Source: Sipunculus nudus (taxonomy: Eukaryota; Annelida; Sipuncula; Golfingiida; Sipunculidae). Taken from it: a stretch of DNA of 64,000 nt. Location: assembly GCA_026874595.1 (NCBI GenBank), contig CM049315.1, positions 78,663,401 through 78,727,400 on the forward strand, given 5' to 3'. Shown here piece by piece: positions 1 through 8,687 of the stretch (positions within the stretch are counted from its first letter, which is position 1; each line of letters opens with the position of its first letter). The translations under genes and the position numbers were made by a program. The notes beneath the pieces were generated by a model. The model did no database searches, was not told the origin of the DNA, and worked only from the letters and a program-made list of their open reading frames with translations.

Positions 1-257
1 AGGTACATACCCATGACACATCTGGCCAACCTACACCTGGGCTCCATTATCGTGACCTCCATGAAAGGATGAGTTGCAATCCTTAATTCACACAAGCTGG
101 TATTTGTTAAAAAGGGTGATTTTTAGACCCAAAATCTAGGCCTTCCATTTCTGAAACCAAATTTTGCTAATTTTAAACTTATTTTCTTGTAGCAAATTTT
201 CTGATTGGAATTTTGTTGATGCATAATTGGAGTGAACCTGTGTTTTCATGGACCATA

Positions 258-325
258 AATAAACATAAATAAACTATGGGGCCAGGCATATAAATAGTTG
301 TAAGGAAGTTCTTCTGATTCAGTTT
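258..325 (+). promoter_or_regulatory. AATAAA pair, TATA box and initiator-like module, copy 1
   Basis: AATAAA at 258-263 and 268-273, TATAAATA at 289-296, and TCAGTTT (matching YYANWYY) with its A at 321, 32 nt after the first T of the TATA box. That spacing fits a focused RNA polymerase II core promoter. The two hexamers just upstream could serve as poly(A) signals for a transcript arriving from the left. Homologous S338 units have TATACATA here, so the perfect TATA box is specific to XL628. Prediction from motifs; all ten copies descend from one ancestral sequence and are not independent evidence. Confidence 0.45.
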
Positions 326-840
326 AGCCTTCAATTCTCTCTCCAATTCCAGGTCTCCAGTTCCAAAAACAAGTTTTTAACTTTTTCTAGAAGCAACTTT
401 TCTCATTGGAATTTGCTGATGCATAATCGGAGTGAATCTGTGTTTTCATTTACCATTAATCAACTGATCTAATCAATTCAAACTGTTTTTTATTTTCCAC
501 AGGAAGATAGTGTTCCACTGACCACAGCGTGAGGACTGATGCAGGGCCTTCAACATTCCTCTACAGGTTGCCAGCCCAGCCCAGCCCAACAAGGCCAAGT
601 GTAACAGCTGACTATGGGGCCAGGCATATACATATTTGTAAGGAAGTTCTTCTGATTCAGTTTAGCCTTCAATTCTCTCTCCAATTCCAGGCCTTACAGA
701 TCTGAAAACAAATTTTAAACTTTTTCTAGAACAACTTTTCTCATTGGAATTTTGCTGAGGCATAATTGAAGGGAATCTTGTGTTTTCATGGACCATTAAT
801 TAACTGCTCTGATCAATTCAAACTGTTTTATATTCAACAG

Positions 841-1267
841 GAAGATAGAGATCCACTGACCACAGCGTGAGGACTGATGCAGGGCCTCCATCATTCCTCC
901 ACAGGTTGCCAGCCCAGCCCAGCAAGGCCAACTGCAGCCTGTTGTAAAAAACCGCGGGAGTTCAGCAGGTACATACCCATGACACATCTGGCCAACCTAC
1001 ACCTGGGCTCCATTATGGTGACCTCCATGACAGGATGAATTGCAATCCTTATTCCACACAAGCTGGTATTTGTGAAAAAGGGTGAATTTTAGACCCAACA
1101 TCTAGGCCTTCCATTTCTGAAACCAAATTTTGCTAATTTTAAACTTATTTTCTTGTAGCAACTTTTCTGATTGGAATTTTGTTGATGCATAATTGGAGTG
1201 AACCTGTGTTTTCATGGACCATAAATAAACTGATCTGATCAATTCAAACTGTTTTTTTTTTCCACAG
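841..1267 (+). repeat. Unit class L427 (three copies, domain A only)
   Basis: L-type unit with the TTATTTTCTTGTAG spacer marker, CATAAATAAAC near its end, and a pyrimidine run before CCACAG that differs between copies (uninterrupted T run in the first two, TTTTTATTTT in the third). Copies start at 841, 7249 and 16388 (landmarks 867, 7275, 16414). The core ends in CCGCGGGAG, a variant otherwise seen only in the unit after an XL628/S338 pair. It is always followed by the 323-bp unit, so the pair travels as one block in the 6408/9139-bp repeat. It carries the AATAAA hexamer once. Confidence 0.88.
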
Positions 1268-1590
1268 GAAGATAGAGATCCACTGACCACAGCGTGAGGA
1301 CTGATGCAGGGCCTCCATCATTCATCCACAGGTTGCCAGCCCAGCCCAGCAAGGCCAACTGCAGCCTGTTGTACAAAAGCGGGGTAGTTCAGCAGGTACA
1401 TACCCATGACACATCTCGCCAATCTACACCTTGGATCCAATATGGTGATCTCCATGACAGGATGAGTTGCAATCCTTATTCCACACAAGCTGGTATTTGT
1501 GAAAAAGGGTGATTTTTTGACCCAAAATCACAGGGACCAGGCATATACATATTTGTAAGGAGTTTTTCTGATTCAGTTTATCTTGCTTAT
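1268..1590 (+). repeat. Unit class D323: deletion unit whose end lacks branch point and acceptor
   Basis: Three copies: 1268-1590, 7676-7998 and 16815-17137. The core is 128 nt with a GT at 1396. The spacer follows the L type as far as GACCCAAAATC, then jumps to an S-like piece (CCAGGCATATACATATTTG, GTAAGGAG), then TTGCTTATTTTAAACTTG, and joins straight into the next core at TTCCACTGACC. The following core therefore lacks its first bases and has no pyrimidine tract or AG in front. The second copy has the core variant GCGCCGGAG, where the first has GCGGGGTAG and the third GCGGGGGAG. Confidence 0.9.
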
Positions 1591-2279
1591 TTTAAACTTG
1601 TTCCACTGACCACAGCGTGAGGACTGATGCAGGGCCTTCAACATTCCTCCACAGGTTGCCAGCCCAGCCCAGCCTAACAAGGCCAAGTGTAACAGCTGAC
1701 TATGGGGCCAGGCATATACATATTTGTAAGGAAGTTCTTCTGATTCAGTTTAGCCTTCAATTCTCTCTCCAATTCCAGGCCTTCCACTTCTGAAAGCAAA
1801 TTTTAAACTTTTTCTAGAACAACTTTTCTCATTGGAATTTTGCTGATGCATAATTGGAGGGAATCTTGTGTTTTCATGGACCAATAATTAACTGATCTGA
1901 TCAATTCAAACTGTTTTATATTCAGCAGGAAGATAGAGATCCACTGAACACAGCGTGAGGACTGATGCAGGGCCTCCAACATTCCTCCACAGGTTGCCAG
2001 CCCAGCCCAGCAAGGCCAACTGCAGCCTGTTGTACAAAAGCAGGGGAGTTCAGCAGGTACTTACCCTTGACACATCTGGCCAACCTACACCTGGGCTCCA
2101 TTAGCCTCCAATTCTCTCTCCAATTCCAGGCCTTCCAGTTCTGAAAGCAAATTTTATACTTTTTCTAGAACCACTTTTCTCATTGGAATTTTGCTGATGC
2201 ATAATTGGAGGGAATCTTGTGTTTTCATGGACCATTAATTAACTGATCTGATCAATTCAAACTGTTTTATATTCAACAG

Positions 2280-2707
2280 GAAGATAGAGATCCACTGACC
2301 ACAGCGTGAGGACTGATGCAGGGCCTCCAACATTCCTCCACAGGTTGCCAGCCCAGCCCAGCAAGGCCAACTGCAGCCTGTTGTAAAAAACCGGGGGAGT
2401 TCAGCAGGTACATACCCATGACACATCTGGCCAACCTACACCTGGGCTCCATTATCGTGACCTCCATGAAAGGATGAGTTGCAATCCTTAATTCAGACAA
2501 GCTGGTATTTTTTAAAAAGGGTGATTTTTAGACCCAAAATCTAGGCCTTCCATTTCTGAAACCAAATTTTGCTAATTTTAAACTTATTTTCTTGTAGCAA
2601 CTTTTCTGATTGGAATTTTGTTGATGCATAATTGGAGTGAACCTGTGTTTTCATTTACCATTAATCAACTGATCTAATCAATTCAAACTGTTTTTTATTT
2701 TCCACAG
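2280..2707 (+). repeat. Unit class L428 (representative): core plus spacer ending in the strong acceptor
   Basis: This class has 25 copies. It shares the core and first half of the spacer with L424 but carries the marker AAACTTATTTTCTTGTAG in mid-spacer and ends in a pyrimidine tract, TTTTTTATTTTCCACAG. Because that end is linked to the next core, L428 is normally followed by a core beginning GAAGATAGTGTTCC. Landmarks: 2306, 3072, 8714, 9480, 11445, 12211, 20250, 26897, 29829, 31722, 33615, 36473, 41792, 44724, 47040, 49972, 51515, 52292, 53071, 53850, 55815, 56594, 57711, 58828, 61992. The 49972 copy is 429 bp (extra A in the run near 50180). The 51515 copy is 426 bp and is a hybrid that ends like L424. 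The branch-point-like CTAAT (2674-2678 here) lies 30 nt before the AG. Confidence 0.92.
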
Positions 2708-2708
2708 G
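2674..2708 (+). other. Branch point, pyrimidine tract and 3' splice-site-like sequence
   Basis: CTAAT at 2674-2678 (candidate branch A at 2677), then ACTGTTTTTTATTTTCCACAG/G with the AG at 2706-2707. The 30-nt branch-to-AG distance and the T-rich tract fit a U2-type acceptor well. The same arrangement ends the L428 and XL628 units. L424, M351 and most S338 units end in a weaker version with CTGAT and TTTTATATTCAACAG or TTCAGCAG. Prediction from consensus only. Confidence 0.6.
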
Positions 2709-2836
2709 AAGATAGTGTTCCACTGACCACAGCGTGAGGACTGATGCAGGGCCTTCAACATTCCTCTACAGGTTGCCAGCCCAGCCCAGCCCAACAAGGC
2801 CAAGTGTAACAGCTGACTATGGGGCCAGGCATATAC

Positions 2837-2849
2837 ATATTTGTAAGGA
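2837..2849 (+). other. Alternative donor-like GTAAGG of S338 units
   Basis: CATATTT/GTAAGGAA, with GT at 2843. It matches the donor consensus at +1 to +5 but has T at -1. Used with the upstream AG at 2707 it would define a 135-nt exon (2708-2842) in place of the missing 128-nt boundary. It is present in the S338 copies; D323 has GTAAGGAG and XL628 GTTGTAAGGAAG. Confidence 0.4.
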
Positions 2850-2872
2850 AGTTCTTCTGATTCAGTTTAGCC

Positions 2873-2896
2873 TTCAATTCTCTCTCCAATTCCAGG
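2873..2896 (+). other. Second acceptor-like tract inside S, M and XL spacers
   Basis: A pyrimidine-rich stretch, TTCTCTCTCCAATTCCAG/G, ends in AG at 2894-2895. It is retained in the S338, M351 and XL628 units, always followed by GCCTTCCA, GCCTTACA, GCCTTTCA or, in XL628, GTCTCCAG. The sequence after it has no good donor before the next branch point, so an exon starting here would have no clear end. It may be a relic of an ancestral exon boundary. Confidence 0.35.
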
Positions 2897-4235
2897 CCTT
2901 ACAGTTCTGAAAGCAAATTTTAAACTTTTTCTAGAACAACTTTTCTCATTGGAATTTTGCTGAGGCATAATTGAAGGGAATCTTGTGTTTTCATGGACCA
3001 TTAATTAACTGATCTGATCAATTCAAACTGTTTTATATTCAACAGGAAGATAGAGATCCACTGACCACAGCATGAGGACTGATGGAGGGCCTCCAACATT
3101 CCTCCACAGGTTGCCAGCCCAGCCCAGCAAGGCCAACTGCAGCCTGATGTACAAAACAGGCCGAGTTCAGCAGGTACATACCCATGACACATCTGGCCAA
3201 CCTATACCTGGGCTCCATTATGGTGACCTCTATAACAGGATGAGTTGCAATCCTTATTCCACACAATCTGGTATTTGTTAAAAAGGGTGATTTTTAGACC
3301 CAAAATCTAGGCCTTCCATTTCTGAAACCAAATTTTACTAATTTTAAACTTATTTTCTTGTAGCAACTTTTCTGATTGGAATTTTGTTAATGCATAATTG
3401 GAGTGAACCTGTGTTTTCATTTACCATTAATCAACTGATCTAATCAATTCAAACTGTTTTTTATATTCCACAGGAAGATAGTGTTCCACTGACCACAGCG
3501 TGAGGACTGATGCAGGGCCTTCAACATTCCTCTACAGGTTGCCAGCCCAGCCCAGCCCAACAAGGCCAAGTGTAACAGCTGACTATGGGGCCAGGCATAT
3601 ACATATTTGTAAGGAAGTTCTTCTGATTCAGTTTAGCCTTCAATTCTCTCTCCAATTCCAGGCCTTTCAGTTCTGAAAGCAAATTTTAAACTTTTTCTAA
3701 AACAACTTTTCTCATTGGAATTTTGCTGAGGCATAATTGAAGGGAATCTTGTGTTTTCATGGACCATTAATTAACTGATCTGATCAATTCAAACTGTTTT
3801 ATATTCAACAGGAAGATAGAGATCCACTGACCACAGCGTGAGGACTGATGGAGGGCCTCCAACATTCCTCCACAGGTTGCCAGCCCAGCCCAGCAAGGCC
3901 AACTGCAGCCTGATGTACAAAACAGGCCGAGTTCAGCAGGTACATACCCATGACACATCTGGCCAACCTATACCTGGGCTCCATTATGGTGACCTCTATA
4001 ACAGGATGAGTTGCAATCCTTATTCCACACAAGCTGGTATTAGTGAAAAAGGGTGATTTTTAGACCCAACATCTAGGCCTTCCATTTCTGAAACCAAATT
4101 TTGCTAATTTTAAACTAAATTTGGAAGCAACTTTTCTCATTGGAATTTTGTTGATGCATAATTGGAGTGAATCTGTGTTTTCATGGACCATTAATTAACT
4201 GATCTGATCAATTCAAACTGTTTTATATTCAGCAG

Positions 4236-4363
4236 GAAGATAGAGATCTACTGAACACAGCGTGAGGACTGATGCAGGGCCTCAAACATTCCTCCACAGG
4301 TTGCCAGCCCAGCCCAGCAAGGCCAACTGCAGCCTGTTGTACAAAACCGTCCGAGTTCAGCAG
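4236..4363 (+). other. Exon-like core cassette (representative), non-coding on the + strand
   Basis: The 128-nt core is 55% GC against 37% in its spacer, a typical exon/intron contrast. It is bounded by TTCAGCAG/G on the left and CAG/GTACAT on the right. All three + frames are closed early: TGA at codon 10 in frame 0 (GCG TGA), TGA in CCAC TGA in frame 1, and TAG in AGATAG in frame 2. Since 128 is not a multiple of three, joining cores would also shift frame. If spliced, the product would be a non-coding RNA made of many near-identical exons. On the minus strand two frames stay open across the core, but the flanks there lack a plausible acceptor. The alternative is decayed exon/intron DNA amplified as inert satellite. 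No match to a known exon is recognised. Confidence 0.6.
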
Positions 4364-4369
4364 GTACAT
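4361..4369 (+). other. 5' splice-site-like sequence CAG/GTACAT
   Basis: The core ends CAG and the spacer begins GTACAT. Positions -3 to +3 and +6 agree with the U1-binding consensus (CAG/GTRAGT) but +4 and +5 do not, so this is a moderate donor at best. M351 units have GTACTT instead. In the copy near 31818 the core ends CACCAG instead of CAGCAG without touching the GT. Confidence 0.45.
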
Positions 4370-4659
4370 ACCCATGACACATCTGGCCAACCTACACCTG
4401 GGCTCCATTATGGTGACCTCCATGACAGGATGAATTGCAATCCTTATTCCACACAAGCTGGTATTTGTGAAAAAGGGTGAATTTTAGACCCAACATCTAG
4501 GCCTTCCATTTCTGAAACCAAATTTTGCTAATTTTAAACTAAATTTTGAAGCAACTTTTCTCATTAGAATTTTGTTGATGCATAATTGGAGTGAATCTGT
4601 GTTTTCATGGACCATTAATTAACTGATCTGATCAATTCAGACTGTTTTATATTCAGCAG

Positions 4660-5010
4660 GAAGATAGAGATCCACTGAACACAGCGTGAGGACTGATGCA
4701 GGGCCTCCAACATTCCTCCACAGGTTGCCAGCCCAGCCCAGCAAGGCCAACTGCAGCCTGTTGTACAAAAGCAGGGGAGTTCAGCAGGTACTTACCCTTG
4801 ACACATCTGGCCAACCTACACCTGGGCTCCATTAGCCTTCAATTCTCTCTCCAATTCCAGGCCTTCCAGTTCTGAAAGCAAATTTTATACTTTTTCTAGA
4901 ACAACTTTTCTCATTGGAATTTTGCTGATGCATAATTGGAGGGAATCTTGTGTTTTCATGGACCATTAATTAACTGATCTGATCAATTCAAACTGTTTTA
5001 TATTCAACAG
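4660..5010 (+). repeat. Unit class M351 (representative): L front joined to S back
   Basis: There are 36 copies at 351 bp and one at 353. The core and the start of the spacer match the L classes, with donor-like GTACTTACC at 4788. After GGGCTCCATTA (to about 4834) the sequence switches to the second half of an S unit, beginning GCCTTCAATTCTC. M is therefore a fixed L/S chimera. Landmarks: 1955, 4686, 8363, 11094, 13825, 17502, 18700, 19899, 22830, 23606, 24923, 26546, 29478, 30595, 31371, 32488, 33264, 34381, 36122, 38935 (353 bp), 41441, 44373, 45490, 46689, 49621, 51164, 51941, 52720, 53499, 55464, 56243, 57360, 58477, 60442, 61641, 62420, 63619. The cores at 52720, 53499, 56243 and 62420 begin like S and end like M. 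Confidence 0.92.
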
Positions 5011-6282
5011 GAAGATAGAGATCCACTGACCACAGCGTGAGGACTGATGCAGGGCCTCAAACATTCCTCCACAGGTTGCCAGCCCAGCCCAGCAAGGCCA
5101 ACTGCAGCCTGATGTACAAAACCGGCCGAGTTCAGCAGGTACATACCCATGACACATCTGGCCAACCTATACAAGGGCTCCATTATGGTGACCTCTATAA
5201 CAGGATGAGTTGCAATCCTTATTCCACACAAGCTGGTATTTGTGAAAAAGGGTGATTTTTAGACCCAACATCTAGGCCTTCCATTTCTGAAACCAAATTT
5301 TGCTAATTTTAAACTAAATTTGGAAGCAACTTTTCTCATTGGAATTTTGTTGATGCATAATTGGAGTGAATCTGTGTTTTCATGGACCATTAATTAACTG
5401 ATCTGATCAATTCAAACTGTTTTATATTCAGCAGGAAGATAGAGATCCACTGAACACAGCGTGAGGACTGATGCAGGGCCTCAAACATTCCTCCACAGGT
5501 TGCCAGCCCAGCCCAGCAAGGCCAACTGCAGCCTGATGTACAAAACAGGCCGAGTTCAGCAGGTACATACCCATGACACATCTGGCCAACCTATACCTGG
5601 GCTCCATTATGGTGACCTCTATAACAGGATGAGTTGCAATCCTTATTCCACACAAGCTGGTATTTGTGAAAAAGGGTGATTTTTAGACCCAACATCTAGG
5701 CCTTCCATTTCTGAAACCAAATTTTGCTAATTTTAAACTAAATTTGGAAGCAACTTTTCTCATTGGAATTTTGTTGATGCATAATTGGAGTGAATCTGTG
5801 TTTTCATGGACCATTAATTAACTGATCTGATCAATTCAAACTGTTTTATATTCAGCAGGAAGATAGAGATCTACTGAACACAGCGTGAGGACTGATGCAG
5901 GGCCTCAAACATTCCTCCACAGGTTGCCAGCCCAGCCCAGCAAGGCCAACTGCAGTCTGTTGTACAAAACCGTCCGAGTTCAGCAGGTACATACCCATGA
6001 CACATCTGGCCAACCTACACCTGGGCTCCATTATGGTGACCTCCATGACAGGATGAATTGCAATCCTTATTCCACACAAGCTGGTATTTGTGAAAAAGGG
6101 TGAATTTTAGACCCAACATCTAGGCCTTCCATTTCTGAAACCAAATTTTGCTAATTTTAAACTAAATTTTGAAGCAACTTTTCTCATTAGAATTTTGTTG
6201 ATGCATAATTGGAGTGAATCTGTGTTTTCATGGACCATTAATTAACTGATCTGATCAATTCAGACTGTTTTATATTCAGCAG

Positions 6283-6910
6283 GAAGATAGAGATCCACTG
6301 AACACAGCGTGAGGACTGATGCAGGGCCTCCAACATTCCTCCACAGGTTGCCAGCCCAGCCCAGCAAGGCCAACTGCAGTCTGTTGTACAAAACCGTCCG
6401 AGTTCAGCAGGTACATACCCATGACACATCTGGCCAACCTACACCTGGGCTCCATTATCGTGACCTCCATGAAAGGATGAGTTGCAATCCTTAATTCACA
6501 CAAGCTGGTATTTGTTAAAAAGGGTGATTTTTAGACCCAAAATCTAGGCCTTCCATTTCTGAAACCAAATTTTGCTAATTTTAAACTTATTTTCTTGTAG
6601 CAAATTTTCTGATTGGAATTTTGTTGATGCATAATTGGAGTGAACCTGTGTTTTCATGGACCATAAATAAACATAAATAAACTATGGGGCCAGGCATATA
6701 AATAGTTGTAAGGAAGTTCTTCTGATTCAGTTTAGCCTTCAATTCTCTCTCCAATTCCAGGTCTCCAGTTCCAAAAACAAGTTTTTAACTTTTTCTAGAA
6801 GCAACTTTTCTCATTGGAATTTGCTGATGCATAATCGGAGTGAATCTGTGTTTTCATTTACCATTAATCAACTGATCTAATCAATTCAAACTGTTTTTTA
6901 TTTTCCACAG
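6283..6910 (+). repeat. Unit class XL628 (representative): L unit fused to a core-less S-like spacer
   Basis: There are nine complete copies plus the right part of a tenth at the left edge (1-502). An L428-like unit runs to CATGGACCATAAATAAAC, then joins directly to ACTATGGGGCCAGGCATATAAATAG and the back half of an S-like unit. The core that should lie between them is missing, which makes the interval 628 bp. The second spacer has its own variants (GGTCTCCAGTTCCAAAAAC, GGAATTTGCTGATGCATAATCGG). Landmarks of the unit starts: 6309, 15448, 21864, 23957, 28088, 34732, 40051, 42983, 48231. No copy occurs after 48858. The junction holds the AATAAA/TATA/initiator module listed separately. Confidence 0.92.
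6666..6733 (+). promoter_or_regulatory. AATAAA/TATA/initiator module, copy 2
   Basis: AATAAA at 6666 and 6676, TATAAATA at 6697-6704, initiator-like A at 6729. It lies 6408 bp after copy 1, the length of the first higher-order repeat. The next module is 9139 bp further on. Confidence 0.45.
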
Positions 6911-8687
6911 GAAGATAGTGTTCCACTGACCACAGCGTGAGGACTGATGCAGGGCCTTCAACATTCCTCTACAGGTTGCCAGCCCAGCCCAGCCCAACAA
7001 GGCCAAGTGTAACAGCTGACTATGGGGCCAGGCATATACATATTTGTAAGGAAGTTCTTCTGATTCAGTTTAGCCTTCAATTCTCTCTCCAATTCCAGGC
7101 CTTACAGATCTGAAAACAAATTTTAAACTTTTTCTAGAACAACTTTTCTCATTGGAATTTTGCTGAGGCATAATTGAAGGGAATCTTGTGTTTTCATGGA
7201 CCATTAATTAACTGCTCTGATCAATTCAAACTGTTTTATATTCAACAGGAAGATAGAGATCCACTGACCACAGCGTGAGGACTGATGCAGGGCCTCCATC
7301 ATTCCTCCACAGGTTGCCAGCCCAGCCCAGCAAGGCCAACTGCAGCCTGTTGTAAAAAACCGCGGGAGTTCAGCAGGTACATACCCATGACACATCTGGC
7401 CAACCTACACCTGGGCTCCATTATGGTGACCTCCATGACAGGATGAATTGCAATCCTTATTCCACACAAGCTGGTATTTGTGAAAAAGGGTGAATTTTAG
7501 ACCCAACATCTAGGCCTTCCATTTCTGAAACCAAATTTTGCTAATTTTAAACTTATTTTCTTGTAGCAACTTTTCTGATTGGAATTTTGTTGATGCATAA
7601 TTGGAGTGAACCTGTGTTTTCATGGACCATAAATAAACTGATCTGATCAATTCAAACTGTTTTTTTTTTCCACAGGAAGATAGAGATCCACTGACCACAG
7701 CGTGAGGACTGATGCAGGGCCTCCATCATTCATCCACAGGTTGCCAGCCCAGCCCAGCAAGGCCAACTGCAGCCTGTTGTACAAAAGCGCCGGAGTTCAG
7801 CAGGTACATACCCATGACACATCTCGCCAATCTACACCTTGGATCCAATATGGTGATCTCCATGACAGGATGAGTTGCAATCCTTATTCCACACAAGCTG
7901 GTATTTGTGAAAAAGGGTGATTTTTTGACCCAAAATCACAGGGACCAGGCATATACATATTTGTAAGGAGTTTTTCTGATTCAGTTTATCTTGCTTATTT
8001 TAAACTTGTTCCACTGACCACAGCGTGAGGACTGATGCAGGGCCTTCAACATTCCTCCACAGGTTGCCAGCCCAGCCCAGCCTAACAAGGCCAAGTGTAA
8101 CAGCTGACTATGGGGCCAGGCATATACATATTTGTAAGGAAGTTCTTCTGATTCAGTTTAGCCTTCAATTCTCTCTCCAATTCCAGGCCTTCCACTTCTG
8201 AAAGCAAATTTTAAACTTTTTCTAGAACAACTTTTCTCATTGGAATTTTGCTGATGCATAATTGGAGGGAATCTTGTGTTTTCATGGACCAATAATTAAC
8301 TGATCTGATCAATTCAAACTGTTTTATATTCAGCAGGAAGATAGAGATCCACTGAACACAGCGTGAGGACTGATGGAGGGCCTCCAACATTCCTCCACAG
8401 GTTGCCAGCCCAGCCCAGCAAGGCCAACTGCAGCCTGTTGTACAAAAGCAGGGGAGTTCAGCAGGTACTTACCCTTGACACATCTGGCCAACCTACACCT
8501 GGGCTCCATTAGCCTCCAATTCTCTCTCCAATTCCAGGCCTTCCAGTTCTGAAAGCAAATTTTATACTTTTTCTAGAACCACTTTTCTCATTGGAATTTT
8601 GCTGATGCATAATTGGAGGGAATCTTGTGTTTTCAAGGACCATTAATTAACTGATCTGATCAATTCAAACTGTTTTATATTCAACAG

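Larger units (their letters stand above)
2708..3045 (+). repeat. Unit class S338 (representative): truncated core, different donor
   Basis: There are 34 copies, all with an interval of exactly 338 bp. The core starts GAAGATAGTGTTCC, has an extra five bases (CCCAA or CCTAA) after CAGCCCAG, and then departs from the full core at AAGGCCAAGTGTAACAGC. It lacks the CAG/GTACAT site but has GTAAGG 135 nt after the unit start (2843 here). An internal pyrimidine tract ends in AG at 2895. Landmarks: 529, 1617, 2734, 3500, 6937, 8025, 9142, 9908, 11873, 12639, 16076, 17164, 20678, 22492, 24585, 27325, 28716, 30257, 32150, 34043, 35360, 36901, 39288, 40679, 42220, 43611, 45152, 47468, 48859, 50401, 54278, 57022, 58139, 59256. 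The copies at 1617, 8025 and 17164 lack the first bases of the core. Confidence 0.92.
4236..4659 (+). repeat. Unit class L424 (representative): 128-nt core plus 296-nt spacer
   Basis: Most frequent class, 48 copies. The unit begins at GAAGATAGAG just after an AG, has a 128-nt core, a GTACATACC donor-like site, then an AT-rich spacer with the marker TTTTAAACTAAATTT, and ends in TTCAGCAG or TTCAACAG. Landmark positions (unit starts 26 bases earlier): 3838, 4262, 5037, 5461, 5885, 10246, 10670, 12977, 13401, 14176, 14600, 15024, 17853, 18277, 19051, 19475, 21016, 21440, 23181, 25274, 25698, 26122, 27663, 29054, 30946, 32839, 35698, 37239, 37663, 38087, 38511, 39626, 41017, 42558, 43949, 45841, 46265, 47806, 49197, 50739, 54616, 55040, 59594, 60018, 60793, 61217, 62771, 63195. 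The copy at 18277 is 423 bp (one base lost near 18568). Eight copies are 425 bp because of an extra A in the core (23181, 27663, 30946, 32839, 39626, 42558, 47806, 50739). Confidence 0.93.
1..6408 (+). repeat. Higher-order repeat, copy 1 (6408 bp)
   Basis: Unit order by interval: (end of XL) S, L427, D323, S, M, L428, S, L428, S, L424, L424, M, L424, L424, L424, then the XL628 unit that crosses into the next copy. Base 1 corresponds exactly to base 6409, and landmarks 529 to 4686 reappear 6408 bp later. Differences seen are few, for example the core variant near 1381, C/G after GATG at 1965 against 8373, and CATGG/CAAGG near 8635. Confidence 0.92.

Noticed and set aside
1249-1267. Poly-T run as a microsatellite
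   Set aside because: It is the pyrimidine tract of the L427 acceptor region and is interrupted by A in other copies. No separate repeat locus.
4302-4330. Possible hairpin GTTGCC ... GGCCAAC in the core
   Set aside because: The stem is only about six pairs with a bulge and an interrupted match, too weak to claim as a structured RNA element.
4229-4456. Minus-strand frame of 75 codons repeated in most units, with a 63-codon frame overlapping it in another register
   Set aside because: Both recur only because the repeat recurs. They overlap in different frames, carry no recognised domain, have no plausible splice sites or promoter on that strand, and are broken in S338 units. I treat them as chance open frames over a GC-richer core.
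4262-4480. Plus-strand frame of 72 codons starting at GTG
   Set aside because: GTG starts are not usual in eukaryotes, the frame crosses the predicted donor, and it starts in the middle of the core after upstream stops. No domain is visible.
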